Shown here: in pieces, positions 53,522 to 62,937 of the stretch
Position numbering within the stretch: the stretch's first letter is position 1
How the letters are laid out: each line of letters starts with the position of its first letter
DNA from: an uncultured Pelagibacteraceae bacterium
Lineage (GTDB): Bacteria > Pseudomonadota > Alphaproteobacteria > Pelagibacterales > Pelagibacteraceae
Assembly: GCA_902557385.1 (NCBI GenBank)
Contig: CACDZF010000001.1
Coordinates: forward strand, 177,840-241,839
Direction: 5' to 3'
DNA: 64,000 nt
Position numbers and translations under genes: made by a program
Notes under the pieces: generated by a model
Seen by the model: only the letters and a program-made list of their open reading frames with translations
What the model was told of the DNA's origin: nothing
Database searches by the model: none

Positions 53522-54759
53522 TTTTTAATTTCTTTTAATGTTTGTTGTGCCTTAGTAAGATTATTTAATAAAATATTATCAATATTTTTTAGATAAACTA
53601 TTTCATTATTTTTATTCTTATTTAAAAAAGATCTTTTTTCTAAACCTTTTTTTGAGATCTCAAGTAACTCTTTAGACCAAAATAAAAAATCTTTACCGTT
53701 GATAATAGTATTCAATCCATCTTTGTATGAAATAGAATAAGCCTTTTTAACATCTTTTTTTTCCCACTTATTTACAATGTCATATGTTTCATCCAAGCCA
53801 CCGTACAGTAAACCTGTAAAAAACGCAGGTCCTGCACAATGACAATCCCATTCACATGCATCAATAGATCTTAATTCAATATATTTTTTTAATCTCAATT
53901 CAGTAAATATTGTAGATAGGTGCAATTGAAAATTTTCTGTATTAGCTTTACCTTCTTTGATTAAATCTCTAAAAGATTTTTTGTTTGGAGAAATATATTT
54001 ATTATTTTCAATGAGAAATAATAATGGAAAATCTAAACTAAAATCTGCATATTTTTCAAAATCCATTTCTTCTAAAAAACAATCTGGCAAACCTCCTCTT
54101 GAAGTACTTTGCCACACTTTTGATCTATAAGACAAGAAGCCTGTTGGTTTATTTTTTTTTATAGCTGAGTTAGAAAAAAGAGCAATTGTTAATGGAGTTA
54201 AAAAAGAAATAACTTTAAATTTTTTTTTAAAATCGCTCTCTGAAGTATAGTCTAGGTTAATTTGTGTTCCACTTGTAAGATACATCATCTCAAGACTTAA
54301 ATTGCCATTTTTTGGCATCTCTTCTGTCATTATATCGTATCTCTTTTTTGGATTATTGGGCACGTCTTTTAAATCTGTTATTGGATCGTAACCAATTGAA
54401 ATAGTTTTTAATCCGTATTGATCACAAGCTTCATCTAGTTGTTTTTGAAAAACATAAGACTCAGAGCATACTTCATGAATATTTTGACATAGGCCGCCAG
54501 CTAACTCTATTTGATTTCCTGGCTCTAGTGTTATTGATTGTCCACTTTTATTTAAACCAATTATATTTGAATCTTCGTAGATTTCTTGCCAACCAAATTT
54601 TTTTAAATAGATTAAAATATTTTTAACCTGATCATAATTAGCTCTTGTATTTGATTTTATATCAAATAAAAATTTTTCATTCTCAACACCTATAGATAAA
54701 TTATTTTTACAACCACTATTAAAGTATTTTATAATATCTTCTTTAGAATTAATTTTCAT
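53518..54759 (-). CDS. gshA: Glutamate--cysteine ligase, plant-type GshA
   Basis: A 413-residue glutamate-cysteine ligase of the plant/alphaproteobacterial class. LSIGVENEKFLFDIKSNT holds the catalytic Glu, ITLEPGNQIELAGGLCQNI is the substrate loop, LEMMYLTSGTQINLDYTSE and FLSYRSKVWQSTSRGGLPDC follow, and YIELRSIDACEWDCHCAGPA ends the active site. First step of glutathione synthesis. Overlaps the amidotransferase gene by 11 bases and gshB by 4. Confidence 0.93.
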   Translation of the reverse strand: MKINSKEDIIKYFNSGCKNNLSIGVENEKFLFDIKSNTRANYDQVKNILIYLKKFGWQEIYEDSNIIGLNKSGQSITLEPGNQIELAGGLCQNIHEVCSESYVFQKQLDEACDQYGLKTISIGYDPITDLKDVPNNPKKRYDIMTEEMPKNGNLSLEMMYLTSGTQINLDYTSESDFKKKFKVISFLTPLTIALFSNSAIKKNKPTGFLSYRSKVWQSTSRGGLPDCFLEEMDFEKYADFSLDFPLLFLIENNKYISPNKKSFRDLIKEGKANTENFQLHLSTIFTELRLKKYIELRSIDACEWDCHCAGPAFFTGLLYGGLDETYDIVNKWEKKDVKKAYSISYKDGLNTIINGKDFLFWSKELLEISKKGLEKRSFLNKNKNNEIVYLKNIDNILLNNLTKAQQTLKEIKK

Positions 54760-55546
54760 TTAAATATTGTAACCAATTTTTAAGCTCTTGCATCCTAGAG
54801 TGTTTATCTGTGACTTGATTTTCCTGCTCAATATTTTTAATGTGATTATCAATATCATTTTCATTTTCAAAAGCTTTTCTAAAGTTTATCAATCTATCTT
54901 TTCTAAAATTAATCAAACTTATCATTTTTTCATAAGTTATCTCTGGGTGATATTGTATCCCCCAAACTTTACTTACTCCAATTTCAAATTGTAACCCTTG
55001 TACATTATTAACTGGATTTGAAGAAAGTAATGTTGTTCCTTTTGGGAGAGTTTCTACTTCATCAAAGTTAAAAGCTGGAGTATTAAATAATGATTTTTTA
55101 TCTTTATAGATAGGGTGTTTCAAACCCTCACTATTTATTTTAATATTTTTTGCAATACCAATGTGAGCACCATTTTTTGATTTTCTAACAACACCACCAG
55201 CAGCAGTCACTGCAACTTGCATACCCCAACAAATAGCAAAAATATTTTTTACTTTTTTAAAACACTCTTTCATAAAGTATATTTGTCTTCTTATTTCTGG
55301 TGTATCATTATAAATATTTAAACTACTGCCTCCCCAGACAATTCCATCAAAACTTTCAAGTTTACTAATTATTTCATTAAAGTTTTTTTCACTGGATGGA
55401 TTTAAAACGCTATAATTAATTTTGTTGTGATAGTTTGCAATACTTTCCTTTAAACTTTCAGTGTGAGTTTGTATTCCGGCTTCCTTAAAGTTTTTATTTT
55501 CGCTTGCCAAATTGCCTTCAACAACCAATAAACTTATTTCTTTCAT
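54749..55546 (-). CDS. Class I glutamine amidotransferase-like protein
   Basis: A 265-residue class I amidotransferase-fold protein. The catalytic triad is visible: Cys in FAICWGMQVAVTAAGG (about residue 100) and the His-x-Glu in WGIQYHPEITYEKM (about 192). DGIVWGGSSLNIYN matches the strand before the nucleophile. It is not fused to any synthase. In the glutathione operon it may hydrolyse gamma-glutamyl bonds, as plant gamma-glutamyl peptidases of this fold do; this is inference. It overlaps gshA by 11 bases and Fe-ADH by one. Confidence 0.85.
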   Translation of the reverse strand: MKEISLLVVEGNLASENKNFKEAGIQTHTESLKESIANYHNKINYSVLNPSSEKNFNEIISKLESFDGIVWGGSSLNIYNDTPEIRRQIYFMKECFKKVKNIFAICWGMQVAVTAAGGVVRKSKNGAHIGIAKNIKINSEGLKHPIYKDKKSLFNTPAFNFDEVETLPKGTTLLSSNPVNNVQGLQFEIGVSKVWGIQYHPEITYEKMISLINFRKDRLINFRKAFENENDIDNHIKNIEQENQVTDKHSRMQELKNWLQYLNEN

Positions 55547-56703
55547 TAAAATAACTTGCCCTCTATACTATATTGATACATTTTTCTAAAATCTTCTTTT
55601 GTAAGTTTAGTTGGATTTGTAGTGGTAGAAGGATCTTCTAAAGCCATCTGTGAAAGTTCTTCGAGTTGATTGGGATTGATTTGAATTAATTCTGATAATT
55701 TATGAGGAATTTTAAGCTCCTTTCTTAATTTAATTATCCAGTCTAAAAAGCTATCAAATGTATTTTCTAAACCAATAAATGCACTTATTATAGAAATTCT
55801 TTTTTCGATAAATTTTTTATTAAATGTTAAAACATAAGGCATAAAAATTGCATTTGATAATCCATGATGCATATTAAACTTAGCATTTATTGGATGGCTT
55901 AATGAGTGTATCGCTCCTAACCCTTTCTGAAAAGCTGTTGATCCCATTGATGAAGCTGCCAACAAATTTTGTCTAGCTTCAATATTTTTTCCATCATTAA
56001 ACGCTGTCATAAGCGAAGTCTTTATGAGATTAATTCCCTCCAAAGCAATTCCGTCAGCCATTGGATGAAAACCAGGAGCGCAAAATGCTTCTAAATTGTG
56101 TGCTAAAGCATCCATACCAGTTGCTGCGGTTAATCTTGGTGAAAGATCTAAAGTTAAAATTGGATCTAAAATGACTATTGAAGGTAAAAATTTTGGATGA
56201 AATATAATTTTTTTTACTCCTGTTTTTTTATTAATAATCGCTGATGCTCTACCTGTTTCTGAACCTGTTCCTGCTGTTGTTGGGATTGCAATTATAGGAG
56301 CAATATTATCACCATTTGCTCTTTTCCAATAATCTCCAATATCCTCAAAATCCCAAATTGGTCTATTTTGTCCAGACATGAATGCAACTGCTTTTCCAAC
56401 ATCAAGAGCACTTCCTCCTCCAATAGCAATGACACCATCGCTATTATTTTTTTTAAATATCTCTACACCCTCTTCAATATTTTCACCTATAGGATTACCT
56501 GTAAAATTTGAAAAAATATTAAACTGATTAAATTTTTTTTTTAAATTAGATATAATATTTTTAATGAACGGCAATTCTATTAGATCTTTATCAGTTACAA
56601 ATAAAGGGTTAACAATTTTTAAGTTTTCACATGCATTTGGCAAATCATCAATTCTATTTTTTCCTACCCAAACAGTTGTTGGATAATTCCAGTTGAATTT
56701 CAT
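55546..56703 (-). CDS. Iron-containing alcohol dehydrogenase
   Basis: A 385-residue group III metal-dependent alcohol dehydrogenase. GVIAIGGGSALDVGKAVAFM is the NAD site, IPTTAGTGSETGRASAI the conserved loop, and the metal ligands are in ATGMDALAHNLEAF, HSLSHPINAKFNMHH and GLSNA. Substrate not determined. Located 9 bases after the gpsA-like gene and overlapping the amidotransferase gene by one base. Candidates include formaldehyde-related or glycerol-related alcohols given the neighbours. Confidence 0.9.
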   Translation of the reverse strand: MKFNWNYPTTVWVGKNRIDDLPNACENLKIVNPLFVTDKDLIELPFIKNIISNLKKKFNQFNIFSNFTGNPIGENIEEGVEIFKKNNSDGVIAIGGGSALDVGKAVAFMSGQNRPIWDFEDIGDYWKRANGDNIAPIIAIPTTAGTGSETGRASAIINKKTGVKKIIFHPKFLPSIVILDPILTLDLSPRLTAATGMDALAHNLEAFCAPGFHPMADGIALEGINLIKTSLMTAFNDGKNIEARQNLLAASSMGSTAFQKGLGAIHSLSHPINAKFNMHHGLSNAIFMPYVLTFNKKFIEKRISIISAFIGLENTFDSFLDWIIKLRKELKIPHKLSELIQINPNQLEELSQMALEDPSTTTNPTKLTKEDFRKMYQYSIEGKLF

Positions 56704-56712
56704 ATCTTTATA

Positions 56713-57672
56713 CTAATTAATCTTTAATTTTTTGTTCTTTAAAATAGCTTTAAATAAATTAGTCATTAAAGGAACTTTTCTTTTATCAATTTTTTTAATT
56801 ATAAATGGTGCAATTTCTCTAGCCAACTGTTCACCTTCAACAGTGTCTTTTTTCATAAATTTTTTTTTAGCTATTTTAAATGTAAATCCTTTACCTAAAT
56901 AACTTCCCATTTTACTATTTCTTCCACCAGCAGCACTTACATATAAATCGCCAACTCCCGCAAGACTTTCAATTGTTGTTTCTTTGCCTTTAAAATATTT
57001 AGTTAAGTATTTCATTTCAACTAATGATTTTTGAAATAAACTAGATGATGAATTTAAACTTTGACCAGCACCTATAATCATGGAATATATATTTTTAATT
57101 GCTGAACATATCTCTACCCCAATTATATCTTTAGAATATTCTATTAAATAATATTCAGTAGAAATTTGTTTTCCAATCCATTTTGCAACATTTATATTTT
57201 TATTAGCTATAATTACGCTTGTTTTATTTTTTCTCGCTAACTCTTTCGCTAGACAAGGTCCTTTTAAAGCAGAAACATTTATTCCATTATATTTTTTTTT
57301 AAGTAATTCTGAAATTGTAAATATTTTATTTATTTTTTTTTCATATTTTAATCCTTTTGTTAGAACTAAAATAGGCGTTTTAATTTTAAGATTTTTCAAT
57401 TCTTTGCCTATAAAATCTATTCCTGAAAGACTCAAAGCAATAACTATCAAATTAAATTTCTCACGCAATAGTTCTTGGGAAAATCGTTTATATATCAATT
57501 TTTTTGGAAGTTTCATCTTTAAGGCAGAGTGAAACTTATTTTTTGATGAAAGGTTTTTTATAAATACCTTGCTATAGGGTTCAGTTATCGTAACTTTATT
57601 TTTATTTTCAAGACATGGAATTGAAAATGCCGATCCCATAGCTCCACCACCAATAATTAAAATTTTTGTCAT
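56713..57672 (-). CDS. gpsA: NAD(P)-dependent glycerol-3-phosphate dehydrogenase (GpsA-like)
   Basis: A 319-residue protein with the GpsA pattern: ILIIGGGAMGSAFSIPCLEN Rossmann loop, VSALKGPCLAKELARKNKTS, GVEICSAIKNIYSMIIGAGQ (Lys active site near 190), LAGVGDLYVSAAGGRNSKMG and GYLGKG-like YLGKGFTFKIAKKK. It interconverts DHAP and sn-glycerol 3-phosphate. Divergence from housekeeping GpsA (many Lys/Ile) and the glpK neighbour suggest a catabolic use, but a second gpsA may exist elsewhere. Confidence 0.88.
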   Translation of the reverse strand: MTKILIIGGGAMGSAFSIPCLENKNKVTITEPYSKVFIKNLSSKNKFHSALKMKLPKKLIYKRFSQELLREKFNLIVIALSLSGIDFIGKELKNLKIKTPILVLTKGLKYEKKINKIFTISELLKKKYNGINVSALKGPCLAKELARKNKTSVIIANKNINVAKWIGKQISTEYYLIEYSKDIIGVEICSAIKNIYSMIIGAGQSLNSSSSLFQKSLVEMKYLTKYFKGKETTIESLAGVGDLYVSAAGGRNSKMGSYLGKGFTFKIAKKKFMKKDTVEGEQLAREIAPFIIKKIDKRKVPLMTNLFKAILKNKKLKIN

Positions 57673-57679
57673 AACAAAA

Positions 57680-59149
57680 TTATGCTAAAGTTTTTCTAAT
57701 TGCTTGTTTCCATCCTTGCAATAACTTATTTCGATAAGTTTTGTTCAATTTTGGTGTAAAATCTCTTCTTTTTTTCCATTTGGATTTTATATGACCAAGA
57801 GATTTGTAAACGCCAACTTGGTATCCTGCCATAAAGGCTACTCCCAATGCTGTTGTTTCTTCTGTTTTAGATCTTATTACTTTTATATTTAATATGTCAG
57901 CTAAAAATTGTGAAAACCAATTATTTGCAACCATTCCACCATCAACTTTAACAATTTTTGGTCTTAAACCATCTTTTCTCATAGACTCAAATAAATCAAA
58001 ACTTTGATAAGCTACTGACTCAACAACTGCTCTTACCAAATCTTTCCAATCAGTATTTCTTGTAAGACCTGTTATAAGCCCTCGTGAGTTTGGGCTCCAG
58101 TAAGGTGCACCTAAACCAGTAAAAGCAGGTACAAGATAAATGCCTTGGTTGCTTTTTTTTGATCGTGCTATTTTTTCGGTTTCATATGCATTGTTAATTA
58201 ATTTAATTTTATCTCTTAACCATTGAACTCCAGCACCAGCTATAAAAATTGAACCTTCTAGGGCATAAGTTGTTTTATTATTTAAACGGTAACAAATTGT
58301 ACTAAGTAACCTATTTTTTGATATTAATTTTTTGTTACCTGTATTCATTATAACAAAGGCTCCGGTACCGTAGGTACTTTTCACTGATCCTTTTTCAAAA
58401 CAACCTTGGCCAACTACTGCTGCTTGTTGATCTCCGAGTACGGCAGAAATAGATATTTTTTTTCCAAGAATTTTTTTACTTGTGAAACCAAAGTTATCAG
58501 CAGAATTTTTAACAACTGGTAGAATATTTTTCTTTATTTTAAAAATTTTTAAAATATCGTGATCCCATTTATTTTTATTTAGATTAAAAAGCATCGTTCT
58601 AGAAGCGTTTGTTGCATCTGTTGCATGTAGTTTCCCTCCTGTCAATTTCCAGATTAAAAAACTATCAATTGTTCCAAATAGCAAAAGGTTTTTTTTTAAA
58701 AGTTTTTTTGCTTTTGCAACATTATCTAATACCCATTTAATTTTACTTGCTGAAAAATAAGGATCAATAAATAAGCCTGTTTTTTTTCTAATTAAATTTT
58801 CTTTATTTTTAATTTTTTTACAATAATTTTCGGTTCTTCTATCTTGCCATACAATTGCGTTATAAACTGGTTTGCCGTTTGTTTTGTCCCATAACACAGT
58901 TGTTTCACGTTGATTTGTAATTCCAATTGTAATAATTTTTATTTTATTTTTTTTACATTTTTTTCCTACATTTTTTATTACTTTTAATGTTTTTAACCAA
59001 ATTTCATTTGGATTATGTTCAACCCACCCATTTTTTGGAAAATATTGCTTAAATTCTAGTTGTGATGAAAATAATTTTTTACCATCGATTGAAAAAGCTA
59101 TTGCCCTTGTTGAAGTTGTGCCTTGATCTATAGCTAATATAGCCTTCAT
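57680..59149 (-). CDS. glpK: Glycerol kinase
   Basis: A 489-residue FGGY-family kinase. ILAIDQGTTSTRAIAFSIDG is the phosphate loop, TIGITNQRETTVLWDKTNGK and NAIVWQDRRTENYC follow, then YFSASKIKWVLDNV, and STYGTGAFVIMNTG and VDGGMVANNWFSQFLADILN near the C-terminus. It phosphorylates glycerol. First gene of the six-gene minus-strand operon ending in gshB; 130 bases separate it from tmm on the other strand. Confidence 0.95.
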   Translation of the reverse strand: MKAILAIDQGTTSTRAIAFSIDGKKLFSSQLEFKQYFPKNGWVEHNPNEIWLKTLKVIKNVGKKCKKNKIKIITIGITNQRETTVLWDKTNGKPVYNAIVWQDRRTENYCKKIKNKENLIRKKTGLFIDPYFSASKIKWVLDNVAKAKKLLKKNLLLFGTIDSFLIWKLTGGKLHATDATNASRTMLFNLNKNKWDHDILKIFKIKKNILPVVKNSADNFGFTSKKILGKKISISAVLGDQQAAVVGQGCFEKGSVKSTYGTGAFVIMNTGNKKLISKNRLLSTICYRLNNKTTYALEGSIFIAGAGVQWLRDKIKLINNAYETEKIARSKKSNQGIYLVPAFTGLGAPYWSPNSRGLITGLTRNTDWKDLVRAVVESVAYQSFDLFESMRKDGLRPKIVKVDGGMVANNWFSQFLADILNIKVIRSKTEETTALGVAFMAGYQVGVYKSLGHIKSKWKKRRDFTPKLNKTYRNKLLQGWKQAIRKTLA

Positions 59150-59226
59150 TATTTTAAGGCTCTTCTACCCATAGAAAAGTGGGTTAATAAGTTAATTTTC
59201 ATAATAAAATATTATTTCAATTATTA

Positions 59227-59246
59227 GTATTTTGTTAGTAAAATAC
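59227..59246. promoter_or_regulatory. Palindrome upstream of tmm, possible operator
   Basis: A perfect 7-base inverted repeat, GTATTTT (59227-59233) and AAAATAC (59240-59246), with a 6-base centre. It stands 33 bases before the tmm start and followed by AT-rich DNA with a TATAAA-like box at about 59249-59255. A dimeric regulator could bind here. The AT background makes chance palindromes fairly frequent, so the call is tentative. Confidence 0.35.
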
Positions 59247-59278
59247 ATTTATAAATTTATCTAATTGGAAAAAATTTT

Positions 59279-60619
59279 ATGACAAAAGTAGCAATTATAG
59301 GTACTGGGCCATGTGGTTTGTCTATGTTGAGATCTTTTGAACATGCAGAAAAAAAAGGTGAAAAAATCCCACAAATAACATGCTTTGAGAAACAAGAAGA
59401 TTGGGGAGGTCTCTGGAATTACAGTTGGAGAACTGGTTCTGATCAATATGGCGACCCAATTCCTAATAGCATGTATAGATATCTTTGGTCAAATGGTCCT
59501 AAAGAATGTTTAGAATTTGCTGACTATTCATTTGATGAACATTTTGGAAAACAAATTCCTTCATTCCCACCGAGAGAAGTTTTATATGATTATATAACTG
59601 GTAGAGTAAAAAAAGGTAATTCAAAAAATAAAGTAAGATTTAACACTAGTGTTTCTAGTGTTGTTTTTAATGGAAACAATTTTGAAATTACTTCTCACGA
59701 TAAAATAAATGATAAATTTTCAAAAGATGTTTTTGATTATGTCGTTGTGTCTACTGGACATTTTTCTGTTCCTTTTATTCCAGAGTACCCAGGAATGAAA
59801 TCATTTCCAGGTAGAATCATGCATTCCCATGATTTTAGAGATGCAGAAGAATTTAGAGGAAAAAATGTTATTGTTTTAGGAAGTAGTTATTCGGCTGAAG
59901 ATGTTGCTCTTCAATGCCACAAGTATGGTGCCAAAAGTGTAACTATAGGCTACAGAAATAATCCAATGGGATTTAAATGGCCTGAAGGAGTAAAAGAGGT
60001 GCATTATTTAGATAGACTGGAAGGAAATAAAGCAATCTTCAAAGATGGTCACAAACAAGAGGCCGATGCGATAATTTTATGTTCTGGTTATCTCCATCAT
60101 TTCCCCTTTTTAACTGAAGACCTTAAACTAAAAACTAGAAACAGATTATATCCACCAAAGCTATATAAAGGGATTGTATGGCAAGATAATCACAAATTAC
60201 TTTATTTAGGTATGCAAGATCAATTTCATACTTTTAATATGTTCGACTGTCAGGCTTGGTATGCAAGGGATGTAATAATGCAAAAAATTAAAATACCAAA
60301 TAGTTCTGAAATTGAAAAAGATATAAATAAATGGGTTGCTTTGGAAGAAAAATTAGAAAATCCAGATCAAATGATAGATTTCCAAACAGAATATACAAAA
60401 GAACTTCATGAGTTATCAGATTATCCAAAAATCGACTTTGAATTGATTAGAAAACATTTTAAAGAATGGGAACATCACAAAGTAGAAGATATCATGACCT
60501 ACAGAAACAAATCTTTTTCCTCGCCGGTGACTGGTTCTGTTGCTCCAATTCATCATACCCCGTGGGCTTCGGCAATGGATGACTCCTCAAAAACTTTTTT
60601 AAATCAATCAAAAAAATAA
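59279..60619 (+). CDS. tmm: Trimethylamine monooxygenase (flavin-containing monooxygenase)
   Basis: A 446-residue flavin-containing monooxygenase. FAD site VAIIGTGPCGLSMLRSFE, the FMO fingerprint FPGRIMHSHDF (FxGxxxHxxxF), and the NADPH loop VIVLGSSYSAEDVALQC are all in place. The Tmm-specific stretches FEKQEDWGGLWNYSWRTGSD and MQDQFHTFNMFDCQAWYARD match bacterial TMA monooxygenases. It oxidises TMA to TMAO and may oxidise dimethylsulfide to DMSO. A TMAO/betaine-type transporter follows on the opposite strand. The TMAO demethylase gene is not in the window. Confidence 0.9.
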   Translation: MTKVAIIGTGPCGLSMLRSFEHAEKKGEKIPQITCFEKQEDWGGLWNYSWRTGSDQYGDPIPNSMYRYLWSNGPKECLEFADYSFDEHFGKQIPSFPPREVLYDYITGRVKKGNSKNKVRFNTSVSSVVFNGNNFEITSHDKINDKFSKDVFDYVVVSTGHFSVPFIPEYPGMKSFPGRIMHSHDFRDAEEFRGKNVIVLGSSYSAEDVALQCHKYGAKSVTIGYRNNPMGFKWPEGVKEVHYLDRLEGNKAIFKDGHKQEADAIILCSGYLHHFPFLTEDLKLKTRNRLYPPKLYKGIVWQDNHKLLYLGMQDQFHTFNMFDCQAWYARDVIMQKIKIPNSSEIEKDINKWVALEEKLENPDQMIDFQTEYTKELHELSDYPKIDFELIRKHFKEWEHHKVEDIMTYRNKSFSSPVTGSVAPIHHTPWASAMDDSSKTFLNQSKK

Positions 60620-60762
60620 GGTATCAAAAAAACTATACATCCAGCCAAAAAGAAAAGGCTTCCAAACATAGCCCAAAAATTTCCAAAACTTGAAATAATA
60701 AAACCAATTGAGGATACTAAGAATAAAATCCAACCAATTATATTTATTAATTTAATGTTCAT
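60604..60762 (-). CDS. Small membrane protein, 52 aa, unrecognised
   Basis: A small hydrophobic protein that follows the permease gene by 19 bases. I prefer the ATG at 60762 (MNIKLINIIGWILFLVSSI) over an overlapping TTG at 60789. Two hydrophobic helices (WILFLVSSIGFIISSFG and MFGSLFFLAGCIVFLIPYF) make it a small two-pass membrane protein. Its stop overlaps the convergent tmm end by 16 bases. Family not recognised; a third component of the transporter or an unrelated protein are both possible. Confidence 0.6.
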   Translation of the reverse strand: MNIKLINIIGWILFLVSSIGFIISSFGNFWAMFGSLFFLAGCIVFLIPYFFD

Positions 60763-60781
60763 TGAAAATAAAACAAAATTT

Positions 60782-62935
60782 TTAATCAATACCTAGATGT
60801 TTTTTTCTTTTTTCTACCCAAGATCTTATCAAGTTATCAAATATCAACGCTATGAAGGCTACACATATACCAAGCGTTAACCCAATACCTGCACCTTTTT
60901 TATCTGATAATGCTTTAAGAATATATTGACCTAAATCCTCTGTACCAATGAATGCGCCAATTATTACCATAAACAATGCAAACACAATTGTTTGATTTAT
61001 ACCAAGCATCATATGAGGAAATGCTAAAGGGAATTCTATTTTTGTTAATCTTTGAAATTTATTTACACCTGACATAGTTGCTGCATCATGTAAACCAGCT
61101 GGAACACTTCTAAGTCCCTCAATTGTATATCTTGTTGCGGGTATTGTTGCATAAACTATAACTGCTATTAATACGGATGTATCTGTTATACCAAATAACA
61201 TCATTACAGGAATTAAATATACAAAAGAAGGAAAAGTTTGAAAAATATCACAGACTCCCAACATAAAACTTGCTGAATTTTTATTTTGAAAACATAAAGT
61301 TCCAACTGTAAATCCAATAATACAGGACACAATTACTCCAAAAGTTGCCATATACGCTGTGACTAAAGCTCTGTCCCACCATGGGCTTAAGGCGATAAAT
61401 AAAGTTAAAGCACAAACAACTAAAGCTGAACGAGTTCCACCAATTAAGTATCCTGCTCCAACAACTAAAACTATTGTAGCAACTGCAGGCATTCTTAAAT
61501 ACAAAGCTCTCATTGGTTGAAGTACATCTTTAATCAACCATGTATTAAATGCTTTAATATATACAAAAAAGGTATCAAAAATCCAATCTACCCCTTTGTT
61601 CCAAAAATCTGCTGTAGATATTCCTTTGTTATGTGGAATTTCAAATAAATAATTGAAACTACCTTTAAATAAAAAAGTTCCTATATAGGCCAGCAATATT
61701 CCAATAATTACAGTTGCTCCAAAAAATAAAATATTTTTATTTCTTTGGTAGAAAGTTAGATTGCCAAAATAATCAGTTTGTTTGTTTGCCCAAGCTAAAG
61801 ACATTTTGTCTAATAAAATTGCAATTAAGCTTATGCATAAACCTGCTTCCAGTGCTAATCCAATATTTAACTGATTTAATGCCAATAATAAATTAAACCC
61901 TAAACCTTTTGCACCAATAAAAGCTGAAATAACTGCCATCGAAAAACACACCATAATAACCTGGTTTACACCAATTAATATATCTCTTCTTGCAGTAGGG
62001 ATTAATACTTTTAACATTAGTTGCCAATTATTACATCCACTCATTCTACCAGCTTCAATAACTTCTGGGGGTACCGCTCTTAAACCTAATATAGTTAATA
62101 ATATCATCGGAGGTACAGCTACAACCATAGTTATTATTACTGCAGCATGATCACCTACTCCGAAAAGAACAAGCGCTGGAACCAGTACTGCGTATTGTGG
62201 CATTGTCTGCATCACTAATAATATTGGATACAAAGCTTTCTCAACACGTTTACTTTTGAAAGCTGCTATACCTAAGCCTAGGCCAAAAATAAATGACAAT
62301 GGTGCTGCTACTAGTATAAATGAAAGAGTTTGCATAGAAGGTTTCCATTGACCAAATATAGAAATATAAACCATAGTTAAACCTGCAAACAAAGCTAGAC
62401 CTTTGCCACTAAGTTTGTATGAAAGTAATGCTGCACCTGCAGCAACAATTGTCCACGGTAATCCTGGTAATTCAGCCCAAGGATTTTTATCTATCCAATC
62501 CCAACTTGTAAAAGCTACTATAGTTTCTAAACCTCCTAATAAAATCTCTCTAATCAACTGTATTAGAAAGGTCATAAATGCTGTTAAATTTCTACTTATT
62601 TGTAAAATTATAGGACGACTTTTAAATTCTTGAGTATCTTCATTCCAAACTTCGATTGGCATCCATTCGTTCATTAGGAAAAATAATGAGTCATTTATCC
62701 AAATAGGCAACCATCCTAGCAACGGAGGTAATCTCCAGAAGACATCGAAAGCATAGTATCTTACTTCTTTGCCTAAAAACACATAACTGCTTTGATTTGG
62801 ATCCTTAACGAATTCTGCTTGGCCTCGAATAAATTTATATGTTTCAGGAACTTCTATTGCAAAACATAGAGCAAAAAAAACAAATAATAAAAATAACCAT
62901 TGAAAAGTTTTAGGATATTTCTTGAAAAGTTCCAT
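60782..62935 (-). CDS. tmoW: ABC transporter permease, TMAO/glycine-betaine type, fused tandem domains
   Basis: A 717-residue permease made of two BPD-transporter cores. Core one (about 195-380) has MQTMPQYAVLVPALVLFGVG and the EAA-type loop EAGRMSGCNNWQLMLKVLIP. Core two (about 530-700) has IFQTFPSFVYLIPVMMLFGI and DAATMSGVNKFQRLTKIEFP. Leading residues 1-190 hold extra helices. The arrangement fits the TMAO transporter TmoW; the ATPase gene is 2 bases upstream and tmm lies downstream. Betaine-type cargo is the main alternative. Confidence 0.86.
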   Translation of the reverse strand: MELFKKYPKTFQWLFLLFVFFALCFAIEVPETYKFIRGQAEFVKDPNQSSYVFLGKEVRYYAFDVFWRLPPLLGWLPIWINDSLFFLMNEWMPIEVWNEDTQEFKSRPIILQISRNLTAFMTFLIQLIREILLGGLETIVAFTSWDWIDKNPWAELPGLPWTIVAAGAALLSYKLSGKGLALFAGLTMVYISIFGQWKPSMQTLSFILVAAPLSFIFGLGLGIAAFKSKRVEKALYPILLVMQTMPQYAVLVPALVLFGVGDHAAVIITMVVAVPPMILLTILGLRAVPPEVIEAGRMSGCNNWQLMLKVLIPTARRDILIGVNQVIMVCFSMAVISAFIGAKGLGFNLLLALNQLNIGLALEAGLCISLIAILLDKMSLAWANKQTDYFGNLTFYQRNKNILFFGATVIIGILLAYIGTFLFKGSFNYLFEIPHNKGISTADFWNKGVDWIFDTFFVYIKAFNTWLIKDVLQPMRALYLRMPAVATIVLVVGAGYLIGGTRSALVVCALTLFIALSPWWDRALVTAYMATFGVIVSCIIGFTVGTLCFQNKNSASFMLGVCDIFQTFPSFVYLIPVMMLFGITDTSVLIAVIVYATIPATRYTIEGLRSVPAGLHDAATMSGVNKFQRLTKIEFPLAFPHMMLGINQTIVFALFMVIIGAFIGTEDLGQYILKALSDKKGAGIGLTLGICVAFIALIFDNLIRSWVEKRKKHLGID

Positions 62936-62937
62936 AA

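Noticed and set aside
60604..60789. Longer form of the small membrane ORF starting with TTG at 60789
   Set aside because: The start overlaps the permease stop and adds a short polar stretch, whereas the ATG at 60762 begins directly before the helices. Either is possible, and the shorter form is preferred.
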